From positions 684,798-748,797 of the forward strand of contig NW_006768765.1 of assembly GCF_000204055.1 (NCBI RefSeq): 64,000 bases of DNA, written 5' to 3'. The notes below the pieces were generated by a model. The model ran no database searches. It was not told the DNA's origin and worked only from the letters and a program-made list of their open reading frames with translations. The stretch comes from Melampsora larici-populina 98AG31. Lineage: Eukaryota; Basidiomycota; Pucciniomycetes; Pucciniales; Melampsoraceae. This document shows positions 24,301-33,931 of the stretch, in pieces. Position 1 is the first letter of the stretch. The number at the start of each line of letters is the position of its first letter. Made by a program: the position numbers and the translations under genes.

Positions 24301-25513
24301 CCATGTCTCCTGTAGACCTTTGTTGACGCGACTGCTCGAGTCGAAGGAAACGGACCAACTGGCTGTATCGTCCTGGCTGAATACAAACGGGTTATCAGTG
24401 AACTCAATTCACATAAATTGGAGGCTTCGGAATTTCCCAGCCTGGTGGCTGCAATCGACGAGATGGTTGTGTGGCTGGGCAAGTATCAGGAAGAGGCTCT
24501 GAACTGCGAATGCATTGTTCTCGCCACCATCCTGAACCCTCGATTTCGAGGCAAGTTTTTTGCCATCCATTACCCTGATCACGATATCTATGCCAATCTG
24601 GCTATTGAAACCGCTTTCGCCAATGCCTTGGAGGAGGACAAGGACGATGAACAACCAACCCCAGAACCTGATGAGACCAATCGATCTGCTGAGGTCGATG
24701 ATGCTTTTGATATCTTCGGATCTTCCAATAACACACCCAACAAAGAAACAAATTCAGAACTCGAAGACTATTTACAAGGGAAATACCCAGCCAAGAAGGA
24801 TCAAACCCCTCTTGGTTGGTGGGCGGTTAGTTTGATCCTTCTATATCGTTGAAGTGATTGGCACCTTGGCTAACTTTCTCTTTTCACGCACAGGAACATG
24901 AACATCGATTTCCAACACTGGCCAAACTGGCTCGCGATTACTTGTCGATCTCGGCCACATCCTGCGCATGTGAGTGCACCTTTTCTGCTGCAGCCGATAT
25001 CTGTACTCCTACCCGTGGAAGTTTGCTCCCAAAGACGATGGAGCGTTTGGTTGGCTCTCAAGCGTGGCTGAAGGACGGGATAGTTCCTGATGGTGACTTT
25101 GAAGAAGCTGCAAACGCACTTCAAGCTTACATAGAGACCTTGGTAAAAAAAAGGCCTAGGTGGCTCTTTGTTATTTTCATTCCTGTTCTTTCTTCTATAA
25201 TGTCTTTTTCCTTTTTTTATCTTTACCTTGATTCTTTCTCAAGAATCCACTCTACTACATGTCTAATACACAAGTTTTTATTATTGTTTCACCTTTTATT
25301 ATATCAATGAGCGCCGCTTTTGAGCGGTTTTGAGCGATTTCGATAGTGCGGCGCTCGTTGTGCGTGTTCGTAGCGGTTGCACCACTACGAGCCTTCAAGT
25401 GAGAAAAAAAAACCAAATGTGCGATTAGGAATCGGAGCGACTTAGAGCGGAGCAATCGCTCCGTAACAAAAAAAGGTCTAAAACCTGTGCGTGTCGGAGC
25501 GATTGCGGTATTG
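21364..25513 (+). mobile_element. hAT DNA transposon, 4,150 bp
   Basis: Terminal inverted repeats CAATACCGCAATCGCTCC (21364-21381) and exact complement (25496-25513). TCATGGA is duplicated at 21357-21363 and 25514-25520; hAT elements usually make 8 bp, and only 7 are identical here. Subterminal regions are packed with GAGCGG/CGCTCC motifs in both orientations on both ends, as expected for hAT transposase binding. A multi-exon transposase gene fills the interior. It sits inside the first repeat of a secreted-protein gene. Confidence 0.92.
21879..25310 (+). CDS. hAT transposase, about ten exons, slightly degenerate
   Basis: Exons: 21879-22166, 22240-22347, 22437-22574, 22648-23079, 23156-23368, 23457-23845, 23905-24069, 24141-24248, 24316-24825, 24894-25310; nearly all phase 0. 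Domains in order: S/P-rich basic N-terminus; BED-type zinc finger (CRWCHKTY...HGLWGH, exon 4); catalytic core including LVHDVWTTKGNRYAFIGATA (exon 5), NSGSNNNSMA...WCYAHKLNLVV (exon 6), KTRWNSHHAS (exon 7) and ILNPRFRGKFF (exon 9); C-terminal hATC dimerisation domain (FPTLAKLARDYLSI...CTFSAAADI, exon 10). Faults: the donor after 23368 reads ATATGT where GTATGT is expected, and the frame slips by one between about 23800 and 23845. So the copy is probably inactive. Established: cut-and-paste transposase acting at the terminal repeats. Confidence 0.85.
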
Positions 25514-26854
25514 TCATGGATCAAATCACTGTATTGAGATGTGTGTTGATGGCCTGCAAAGACAGCAAACAATCCTCCCAGAAACCCGTTCACAACGTCA
25601 TGCTGCACTTTCTTCAATGCAGCTTCTTTTTCTTCTTGTGTGTATGAAGCAAGATTTTTGGTCAAATGTCTAGAGACAATATGGCTATCAATATTATCAA
25701 AAGTGTTTTTAATTCTTTGCAAGAGTCCCCCTGTGAGATGAATGGTAGTTAATCCAGTCTGTGTTAGTACACTGAGTACCTCTTTTTCATTCACTTCTCT
25801 TGCCACAGCACTATCTTCAGGTATATCCACAACACTTGATGTGATATCAGCCCTCTGTGCTAATACTTCAGGATCCGACCAGTATGAACCTATGGGGTGT
25901 GGAAGGACACTGGCTTTATCACCTTGGATTTGGTGATTTTGAGTTGACAAAGCAGGAAGGGATTCATCTACAGTGTTATGGGATCGCTGTTCGGTTCCAA
26001 GTCTGAATCCGATATCTCTGTTGTCATCAATTTGGGCTACTTGTTCATTTGTCAACCGCCTTAGATCTCTGGCCTGTGGTGGGCTGATCTCATTGTTGAC
26101 TCCAACGTAAGGATGTGGTGTTGAAGATGAGGGACGGAATTGATCGTCAATCTCATGGGCTGGGCGTTTTATTCTGTTTCTGGACATGGAATCTCTGCTA
26201 TGACTCTTTCGAAATAGCGGTCCAGTAATTGATTGCCTTGAACCTATGGAGTTTTGCGCTGTAATCATTGCACCAGATTCACTTTGATCCGTTTCAGGTG
26301 ATGATGATGGTGGAAAGGATTCTTCTTGGGAGCTGTCGGAGCTTGATGCATGAATTCTCTGTTTGGACTCGAGATCTCTGTCTTTGTCAACGCGAACTAC
26401 CGGTGTAGTGTGCAACCACGATGATTCCATGAGGTGCTCAGGACTGATCGTTTCGATAATCCTACTTGATGGTTGTCGAGTTGATGATGAGATGAAATTG
26501 TTATAATCCTCCCTCTGGAGATTTGAACGCCATGAATTCATGTAGTCATCATGACTGATATGTCTATCGATTCCGATTTGAGGTTGTTGGTTTGATGATG
26601 ATGAATAGAACCCATGTGTGACGAAGTTTCCGTCATCGTCAACTGCTTGCTGCGGTGTTTCGGTTTGGACTATATTCTCGTTGAGGTCAAAAATATGTGG
26701 TCTTTGTGCTGTGGGTGTACACGTGGGCGAAATCGCTGAGGACGATGAAATTTGGATCAAAAACACGTAAAAATGGATGGAAAGCTGCATTTTGGGGTTT
26801 CAAGGCTGGTACATTCACATCAAGAGGAAGATCTCGTGAATCTCATTTTGAGAG

Positions 26855-26862
26855 TTTATATA
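26855..26862 (-). promoter_or_regulatory. TATA box candidate of the secreted repeat gene
   Basis: TTATATAA on the minus strand, about 65 bp upstream of the ATG at 26790; position and sequence fit a fungal TATA box, giving a short 5' leader. Confidence 0.4.
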
Positions 26863-27203
26863 AGACGGTTTCCTGCTTGTATAACGCGATATTACAAAAA
26901 CATACCTGGTGATCAGTCACACAATCATCTGCGAGTCTTGATCATGAAGGTCTTCACATTCCGCTTCTCATACTTGACCTGCAATAAAGTTTACGTTATG
27001 TTTTGGCTGTGTATATCACGCCGAATGAATGTGACCAATAGGCATCAGCTTGATGACACACGGTTCCCGGAAAGGTCTCTAAATCAGATTTCAAGGGCTT
27101 TGTTTCCTGACACCTTCCACGCCGACCATCAAAACAACAGCAAAGCCTTTTGAGACTTACAGTGAGCAGCCGACTCTGCCCACACCCCAATGAGTAATCC
27201 AAA
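26863..27203. other. No gene seen
   Basis: Upstream flank of the secreted repeat gene up to the hairpin at 27204. No domain-bearing ORF on either strand. Confidence 0.35.
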
Positions 27204-27284
27204 TTAAGCTTAACTAAGCCGTTTTCCGACCACGTCCACTCTCAAAGAGGGTCCGCGTTGGAAGAGGGGCTTAGTTAAGCTTAA
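27204..27284. mobile_element. 81-bp palindromic mini-MITE
   Basis: TTAAGCTTAACTAAGCC at the left end and its exact complement at the right end; parts of the interior also pair. The whole unit could fold into one hairpin. No clear duplication beyond possible TTAA/AAAT; superfamily unassigned. Confidence 0.6.
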
Positions 27285-28543
27285 ATCTACACGGGAGATG
27301 ATGACCGTCAAAACATATCTTATGTTGACGTACACACTGCAGACAAAGACATAAGTTACAGAGCAATAACGAGGAGAGGAAAGATGAATATTGGGTTTAA
27401 CAATTTCACGGCGTCCCTTGTTGACGGCAAACAAGAAAATTATCGATGTGGCCCTGACAAAGAAAGAGAAGAATTATGGCTTATCATCATCGTCATGCTG
27501 GTAATATGCGGCATCTTCTCTTCTTTCTGCTTTGTCTTGTCAAACATCAGATCTTCAAACTGCCAGCCAATATCAATGCTGAGCAGGATTTGGATGTCAA
27601 AGTTCGACAGGTCGTGAAAAAGAATTCTCTGCTGCCCATTCTGTTTATTCCTTTTCTTATCAATCCAACACGTTTTTCATTTTTCCACTTTTTCAGTATT
27701 ATGCCGATGTCCATAAATGAGAACTGTACGGACACAAAACGAGAAGAACAAGATCCCATGGCCCACAACATCACCCATATGCTCTGGTGGCCCGTAGCAG
27801 TGCAAATCCCTTTATGCTCAGGTGCCTGTGCTTCACCTGATTTCACAATCAACAGCTGTGCACTTTTCAAACAAAGCGTCATAATTTCCCTACACTTAAG
27901 AAACACCGCTGAACAAAGCATTTGTTTGCCAAACCACTGAGTAAGTAGATCGAATTCAATTGAACCAACAAGTACTTGAATGTCAATAATCTCATAGTAG
28001 CATTAACCTACATCCAAAAAATACATTTGAGAACGTAAAGATGTATGTGATAATATTCATTTAACTCTGGTCTCTTTGAATTTTCTCCATGAAATTCTCA
28101 TCATCATCCTATTTATTAAGTTGTCAATAACTTCCATGTATAATGCATTGGAAGGATGGTTGCAAGCTGTGAAGTTATGCGGTGCAGTGAATGTCTTGCA
28201 AAATAGTAACAGGTATGTACACAGTGGTGCCTGCTAAGCCCTAGCCCCTGGCCCTCGAATAGAGCAAAGGAAAGACTTGGAAATATCACCATGAACCTTG
28301 AAGATACATAGCGAGTTTAAGAAAGTTAATAATTAGGAATTGCTCATTGGGAATAAAGTCATGTTCCATGAAATTCTGAAGACTTGAATTCAGTCAGTCA
28401 CATCAACTTATTGAATTTCTTAAATTTGTTGCTCAGCTTCACAATTAAAGTTTTTCCAAGTGTTCACGACAACGGTGTGTGAATGATTTGAAAAGTTATC
28501 GGAGAAGAAGTACAAGACAAGAAGCATTCTAGAACTAAATGAT
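27285..28543. other. No firm gene; weak secreted-peptide candidate
   Basis: At 27476-27609 (+) an ATG opens a segment with a hydrophobic stretch (MRHLLFFLLCLVKHQ) followed by a GT...TTTTTCAG intron-like segment and a short exon. The product would be about 50 residues, or longer if a TGA near 27718 is a mutated CGA. Support is too thin for a gene call. The rest is AT-rich promoter sequence of the DUF3605 gene. Confidence 0.25.
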
Positions 28544-29666
28544 ATGATCAAGTCAAACAAAATGAGTGAACTCAAACTTATCCCTACTAAAACTTCAATA
28601 TCACCTACGACTTCAACTACTTCAACACCCACGACCTCCAACACGAGTCCTAACACCAATAACACATTCGATTCAAATTATCTATCAACTTCATCCTTAC
28701 CATCGTCTCATCAATCCAGTTCAACATGTCAAACAAATTTAAATCAAGAAAACGTCATGTCAGTTTACTTAAGGGAAACACCTTCGAATGAAGCATTCAA
28801 TTCGGATCCAGATCTGATTAGGATCTTGAATAAGAATCAAATCATCATTGAATGCAATCCACCATTATTTATCTTACATCCAACTCAAGCTGATGAAAAT
28901 GGAACCAATTCACAATCTTCAAAATCGGTTTTACACATTATCACTTATACTCATCTTTATAAATTTCGTAGATTTCCTCAATCTGAATCACTTTATAGTT
29001 TAGAATTTAGTAAAACCGTCAAGGCTAAATATGGGTCATCTAGTCAATATCTTAAAGATCGATTAGGTTTCAATCGATGCTCCTCTGAATTAAGATTCGA
29101 TAGAGATGGAAAACGGATTGATTACTTCAAAGCTGATCCTGCTTTGATCGATGGAATGGATTATAAAGTCATCAAGAACGAATGGCCTTATGCTATAGAT
29201 CATGGTTATCAGTTCAGTATCTTTAAATCTTGTTCCATTTACTTTATTTTACCTTTGACTTGAGACTGACTTCTATTCTCTTTTTGCCAAAAATCACCTT
29301 ATAAATTCAAGACATATGATCGTTTGGAGTAGATTGAAACTTTTGAATCCAGGATTATCTAAATCACCTACACAATGGCATCTTGCACTTGAACAAGGTT
29401 TATCAGGTTTTGTCAATCTATCTGAAGGAATGAAACGAAGACTTCATAGCTTTAATCTTTTAAACAAGTTAAAATCTTCGGATTCTGATGATAATCTTGA
29501 TCATCATTCAAATCCATTGGCCATTGAAATGATCAAGTTTATTAAGAATCGTTGGTTTGGTTATGAAGATTTAATGTGGTTTTTAAATCCAGTTCAACTT
29601 CAATCTTGTCCTGATTTACCACATTTCCATGTCTTTGTTAAAACTCAAGGTTGGTCAGAATGGTAA
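28544..29666 (+). CDS. DUF3605-family protein
   Basis: Two exons, 28544-29211 and 29312-29666, joined at phase 2 through a 100-bp intron (GTTCAG...TTCAAG); 340 residues. The N-terminus is T/S/N-rich and probably disordered. The C-terminal half holds the family's marks: ADPALIDGMDYKVIKNEWPYAI, then HMIVWSRLKLL just after the splice, then WFGYEDLMWFLNPVQLQS and PHFHVFVK near the end. Established: DUF3605 proteins are widespread in fungi, with no defined biochemical role. The start is the first ATG; a second in-frame ATG at 28562 may be used. Convergent with the kish gene downstream. Confidence 0.8.
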
Positions 29667-30334
29667 ATTGGATTACTTTAGAAAAACAACTCATTCAAAT
29701 CTTTTGTTATTTATCCTTTCAAGGAGAGGAATGTTGAACCTTTTTTTTTACTAAGAACACGTCATGATTCTTGTATTTTATTTGTAAGACTATTTCATCT
29801 ATTTGGTTCATGTATAATTATTTGTTCAGATAGATTATGACCCTTTCATAAACGATAAATAATCAAGAGATTAGCTTAGACAGTTAAACTTGGTACAGCT
29901 AATTATATCTCCTCGTGGTACTTCTCCCTTCTTCGACTTTCTCATATTCCAATTCATTGTATTTCTTTGGTTGTTAATATAATTACAAAATGATTTTGAC
30001 AAATGAAATGTAACTTTTGACTTGCGAGTAAAGAACATCTTCATTAAACCAAAGATCACGAAACTACAAATGTCACACAATGGCACAGACACGTTCGGTT
30101 GTTTTACGTATCGTTCGTATAAAGCTCTATACAGTCAAACCTGTGCAATTGCATAATTTGGGTGGAAGACTTTTCCTATGCATTTTCACGGGTTATGCAA
30201 TTCCATTGTCTAGTTTGGCGGTAAAAAGTATCAAGATCTAGGAATTTTTCTATGCATTGTCACAGGTTATGCATCTGCGCAGGTATGCATTTGCACAGGT
30301 TTGACTGTATCTGATTCGGTTAGGTAGGTTTATC
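29667..30334. other. Intergenic, convergent 3' ends, contains one MITE
   Basis: Lies between the 3' ends of the DUF3605 gene (+) and kish (-). Apart from the MITE at 30130-30309 it is AT-rich, with TATTT/TAATT runs expected of 3' untranslated regions. Confidence 0.5.
30130..30309. mobile_element. TACAGTC-type MITE, second copy
   Basis: 180 bp with ends TACAGTCAAACCTGTGCAA and TTGCACAGGTTTGACTGTA in perfect inverted order, plus internal ATGCAT/TGCATA repeats. Same terminal heptamer as 8466-8558 and TA at both ends, suggesting a Tc1/mariner-type non-autonomous family. It ends 26 bp from the kish stop codon, so it probably lies in its 3' untranslated region. Confidence 0.75.
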
Positions 30335-30796
30335 TCATCCGATCACTAATAGAACAAAGAAAAATTTTGAATTATCACATCATTTGAAGAAAAACCAAAA
30401 TAATAACTCACGAATCACACCAGCCATCGTGATACAAGCTAAAGCAACATAAGGAGATAAACGTTCACCGATTCTAGAAGATTTATAAAACAAACCTAAG
30501 AAACTAACGAAAATCAAAAGCCGAAAGGATCAAGTCAGTAATTTTGTTAAAAAGAAAGTTATTGACCCAAAAGAAAAGTACACAAAAGAAACTCACCCAT
30601 GTTTGTTTCTATCAATCAAACTTGGAGCTGTTGATCTTAAATAAGTACATGTACAGATGATAAGTAAAATCACGAGTAATAAAGATTGAAAGTTGAATAA
30701 TGCCGACTATGGTTTATTTCGTAGGAAGACGATGGGATTAGTTTGGTTTGGTTACTTTAGGGGTTTGGTGCTTGAAGTAATGGAGACGTTTACCAT
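30335..30796 (-). CDS. kish: Kish / TMEM167 small membrane protein
   Basis: Four exons: 30796-30794 (the ATG alone, followed at once by a GTAAAC donor), 30706-30597, 30503-30412, 30345-30335. Total 216 nt, 71 residues, the family length. Hallmarks: [20 protein letters not shown] (first membrane segment), [32 protein letters not shown] (second membrane segment). Established: Kish proteins are conserved two-pass membrane proteins of the early secretory pathway/Golgi, needed for constitutive secretion in animals. The start codon is separated from the rest by an intron, so a plain ORF search misses this gene. Confidence 0.92.
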
Positions 30797-31209
30797 TTTT
30801 GACTTCGATTCTTGATGCTAATGTTGATGAATTGAGATGAGAAAGTGTCAAGTTGTGAGTTCAATGTTTGCTTGACTTTGAGTTTTCTTGCTTCTTTTAA
30901 CGATTGGGGTTCGATCTGATGTTTGCCTTGCTTGCTCTTCACGAAACTTTGCGATGCGATATTGTGAAGGACTCAATAAATGCCGAATATCACATCGAGT
31001 TATTCTCTTCTGCATAGCCCGAGCTGTCTGTCGGGCTTCTGATCCTCGGGGCCGGATATCCCCAACCCATGGAACTTTACAGAAACTTGACAAAAACCGT
31101 TGTTCCTTCGGGTGTCTGCAGCATTCCATTTTAACTTTTCACAATTAACTTTTCATCATCACCATCATCACCATCATCAATCAATCTCATCAAGACTTCT
31201 AATAGAAAG
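30797..31209. other. Divergent promoter region, kish and trehalase-like gene
   Basis: About 410 bp between the two divergently transcribed start codons. A CAT-repeat run (31153-31178) precedes the trehalase-like ATG. ORFs on both strands at 30848-31148 have no family features and overlap expected 5' leaders. Confidence 0.4.
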
Positions 31210-33262
31210 ATGCCACTTCTTCTACCTCAAACTTCTTCTTCTTTATACACTCCACCTGATAGTCGAATCAATAGTCGAATTAGTACACCATCATTACCTT
31301 CAGATCACAACTTGGCGACTCAAACTCAACTCAATCAACTCTTGAATCATATCTCTCTCAAATGGTCATCTCTTTTACGCTCCAACTTATCAATTCTTGA
31401 TCTTCTCAACGATCCTAAGATCCCAAATCATCAGTTATTATACATCCATTCAAGTGAACCTTTGAATCAGATCAAATCATCACTTTTAAGTTCAAACCCA
31501 CTTGGTGATCTTGATCAAGTTCATGTCTTAGAATTACCAGATACCATCCAGGAAGGTAAACACGGTGCTCTTTATTTACCTTACCCTTATGTCGTACCCG
31601 GTGGAGTGTTCCAGGAGATGTATGCGTAAGTGTGAATTTGGTTCAATCAAATTACTTCAACCCAAGCTAATCTCCCCTTATGTCTCCTACGCCTTGCTTT
31701 GTGTCGTCTATTCAGGTGGGATTCCTTCTTCATCGCTGTTGGATTGATTAGAGACAAACAATATCGATTGGCTCGTAACATTTTAGATAATTATATCTAT
31801 CAAGTTAGTCAACCTGTGGCTTTCAGTGGATCTATACAACTATTTCTGATCCCCTTCGTATTTTCGCACTAACGGTTTTCATTGACCCAATCCTTTGAAT
31901 CATGCACAGATCGAACAATATGGGAAGATTTTGAACGGAAATCGAACCTACTACCTAACACGATCTCAACTTCCATTATTGACACCCTTGATCAAGTTGA
32001 TCTATTCAATCGTACCGTCTGCACATTCTCAACATTGGTTGAAGCGGGCGATCTTGGCCTCTGAAAAGTACTACCAATACTGGGTTACAGGTGATCATCT
32101 CATACCTGAAACAGGTCTTAGTCGATTCTTCGACTCCGGCCCGAGTGGTAGTATCCCACCTGAAATTGCTCATGAAGTCGATCCTAATGATGGAGCTTCT
32201 GCTTATGAGCGTGTCAGGAGGTTTTATAGAGAGAATCATCAAGATGGGATCGCTGACTATGGTAAGTTTTTCTCACTCAATGCCATTCAACTCGGAATTC
32301 CTCGACTGATTGAACACCCCGGTTCTTGCATTTATAGATATTACCGAGTATTACGATGTTCAGAATGACAAGCTAAAAGACAAGTACATGGATAGCGATC
32401 GAGCGATGCGAGAATCAGGATTCGATACATCCCACCGATTTGGTCCCTTCAACGCCAAGATCTTGGATTTCAACCCAGTCTGTCTTAACTCATTATTAGT
32501 CCAGATGGAAGAAGATCTCTCCGAATTATATACCATGATCAAATCGAATGAGCCAAGCGAATCCGAGAAGAACTCTCAAAAAAGTCAATATTGGACTCAA
32601 AAAGCTCAAGATCGTAAACAACTCATGCAAAAGTATAATTGGGACGAAGAGGATGGATTATTTTACGATTACGATTTTGTTAACAAAAGTCGAAGAAAGT
32701 ATAAATTTGGTACCACCTTTTTACCTCTTTGGACAGGTCTCGCTACTCCGGCCCAAGCTGAAAAAGTAGTGAAGAATGGACTTCGAGCATTAGAGATCCA
32801 AGGCGGATTAGCTACATCCGATCAAAACTTGGGATCTCAATGGGATATGCCATATGCTTGGGCCCCTTTACAATTCTTTGCTGTTGATGGAATGCGTCGA
32901 TATGGTTATTCAGAGGAGGCTGATCGTTTATCGATCAACTTTGGATCAATGGTGCTTAAGACTTTTCTCAATACTGGAGAAGTATGGGAGAAGTATGATG
33001 GAGTCCAAAGAGATGAAACTGTTAAGCTCAAGTATGGGTATCCTACCAATGAGATTGGATTTGGTTGGACAAATGGTCTGTCTTTTCTCATCTAATCATT
33101 TGATCTTGTTTTATTGATGACATCAGGACTGAGTCTGTTTTGGTATATTTTCTTTTTTGATATCTAGCTGTTTTTACGAGATTTTATGACCAACTATCTG
33201 ATGTTGGAAAAGAACATTTGCTGAGACTCGATGGAATACCTATCCCATCTGATCTAGTATGA
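31210..33262 (+). CDS. GH37 trehalase-like protein with altered active-site motifs
   Basis: Five exons: 31210-31625, 31716-31803, 31910-32261, 32338-33075, 33168-33262; 562 residues, no signal peptide, so probably cytosolic. Family marks: signature 1 as PGGVFQEMYAWDSFF (residues about 130-144), ESGFDTSHRF holding the Asp expected as general acid, signature 2 as QWDMPYAWAP, and IGFGWTNA near the end. Established: GH37 enzymes split trehalose into two glucoses. Odd: the Arg of PGGRF is Val here, and the glycine-rich GGGGEY loop that carries the catalytic Glu in known GH37 enzymes is absent; the equivalent stretch after EKYDG reads VQRDETVKLKYGYPTNE. The N-terminal calcium-binding extension of fungal neutral trehalases is also absent. 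It may be a non-catalytic or changed-function paralogue. Confidence 0.85.
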
Positions 33263-33931
33263 TTTTCTCAACATGAATGGTTTTGGTTTTGCTACAAGAT
33301 TTGAGCGTTCTGTCTTCTTAGATTTCGTCTCTATCATTCTTTATTTTTTTTTCTCATTATCTAGACTGTTGGATGATAGATGTTGTAAGTCATATCAAGA
33401 ACAATACTCTCTTTATTGATCTGTCTTCTTTTTCTCAATAGAGCTCATAAGGATGTATTTTCAAGTTTTGCTTTTTGAAAGAACTTGATGGTTTCAATTA
33501 CTCTTTTGTAAGGGTACTTTTTTATGATCTCTTTTCTTGTTTTATATTTTAAAGATCTTGTGTTTGTTTGTGTTATATTTTTTGAATTACATGATGGTTT
33601 ATACACGAATCTTTGGTGATCTTGTTGTACATTGGTTTTGTTTGAAATTGAAGTTTTGTTTTTGAACTTTGTCTCCTTTTAGGGGTACGGTAAACTGTCA
33701 ATCAGAACAGTAAACAAAATCTTTATGCTGGAGACGAATTAAGAACTATGAACAAAAGTATTTTGTGCAGTTTTAACTTTTCGAACCATCCTCCGGACGT
33801 TTTGAAACTCATGAAATATGGACAAATAATTGCATCAATATCTCGATCGTAAAAAAAACAAGGAAAACAGATGATCTCATATAGGAAATAACTATATACA
33901 CAGTTCAAAATATGAAAGAAGAACGATTGAT
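33263..33931. other. Convergent 3' intergenic region
   Basis: T-rich sequence between the ends of the trehalase-like gene (+) and the F-box gene (-). No coding signal. Confidence 0.5.

Larger units (their letters stand above)
17987..26790 (-). pseudogene. Large secreted four-repeat protein gene, split by hAT insertion and frameshifted
   Basis: 5' part 26790-25521: ATG, then a hydrophobic N-terminus (MQLSIHFYVFLIQISSSSA) typical of a signal peptide, then about 300 residues rich in S, Q, N and D. 3' part 21363-17987. The reading frame continues across the hAT element if one copy of the 7-bp duplication is counted. Four copies of a roughly 150-200-residue domain are seen. Each has an internal helix-like block (as in NQITTSFMFILML), a G-W-x-x-L-x-x-Y-F-x-x-W segment, an IDWS/FDCS-like block, and an AMHNQQNTIPSQILSYL-like ending: repeat 1 spans the hAT site, repeat 2 about 20190-19690, repeat 3 about 19400-18950, repeat 4 about 18470-17990. 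Two frameshifts break the 3' part, one at an AAGGGGT run near 19900 and one near 19400. I recognise no named family; a secreted lineage-specific protein is inferred. Confidence 0.65.

Noticed and set aside
30848..31148. ORFs on both strands between kish and the trehalase-like gene
   Set aside because: They fall in the expected 5' leaders of two divergent genes and show no recognisable protein features.
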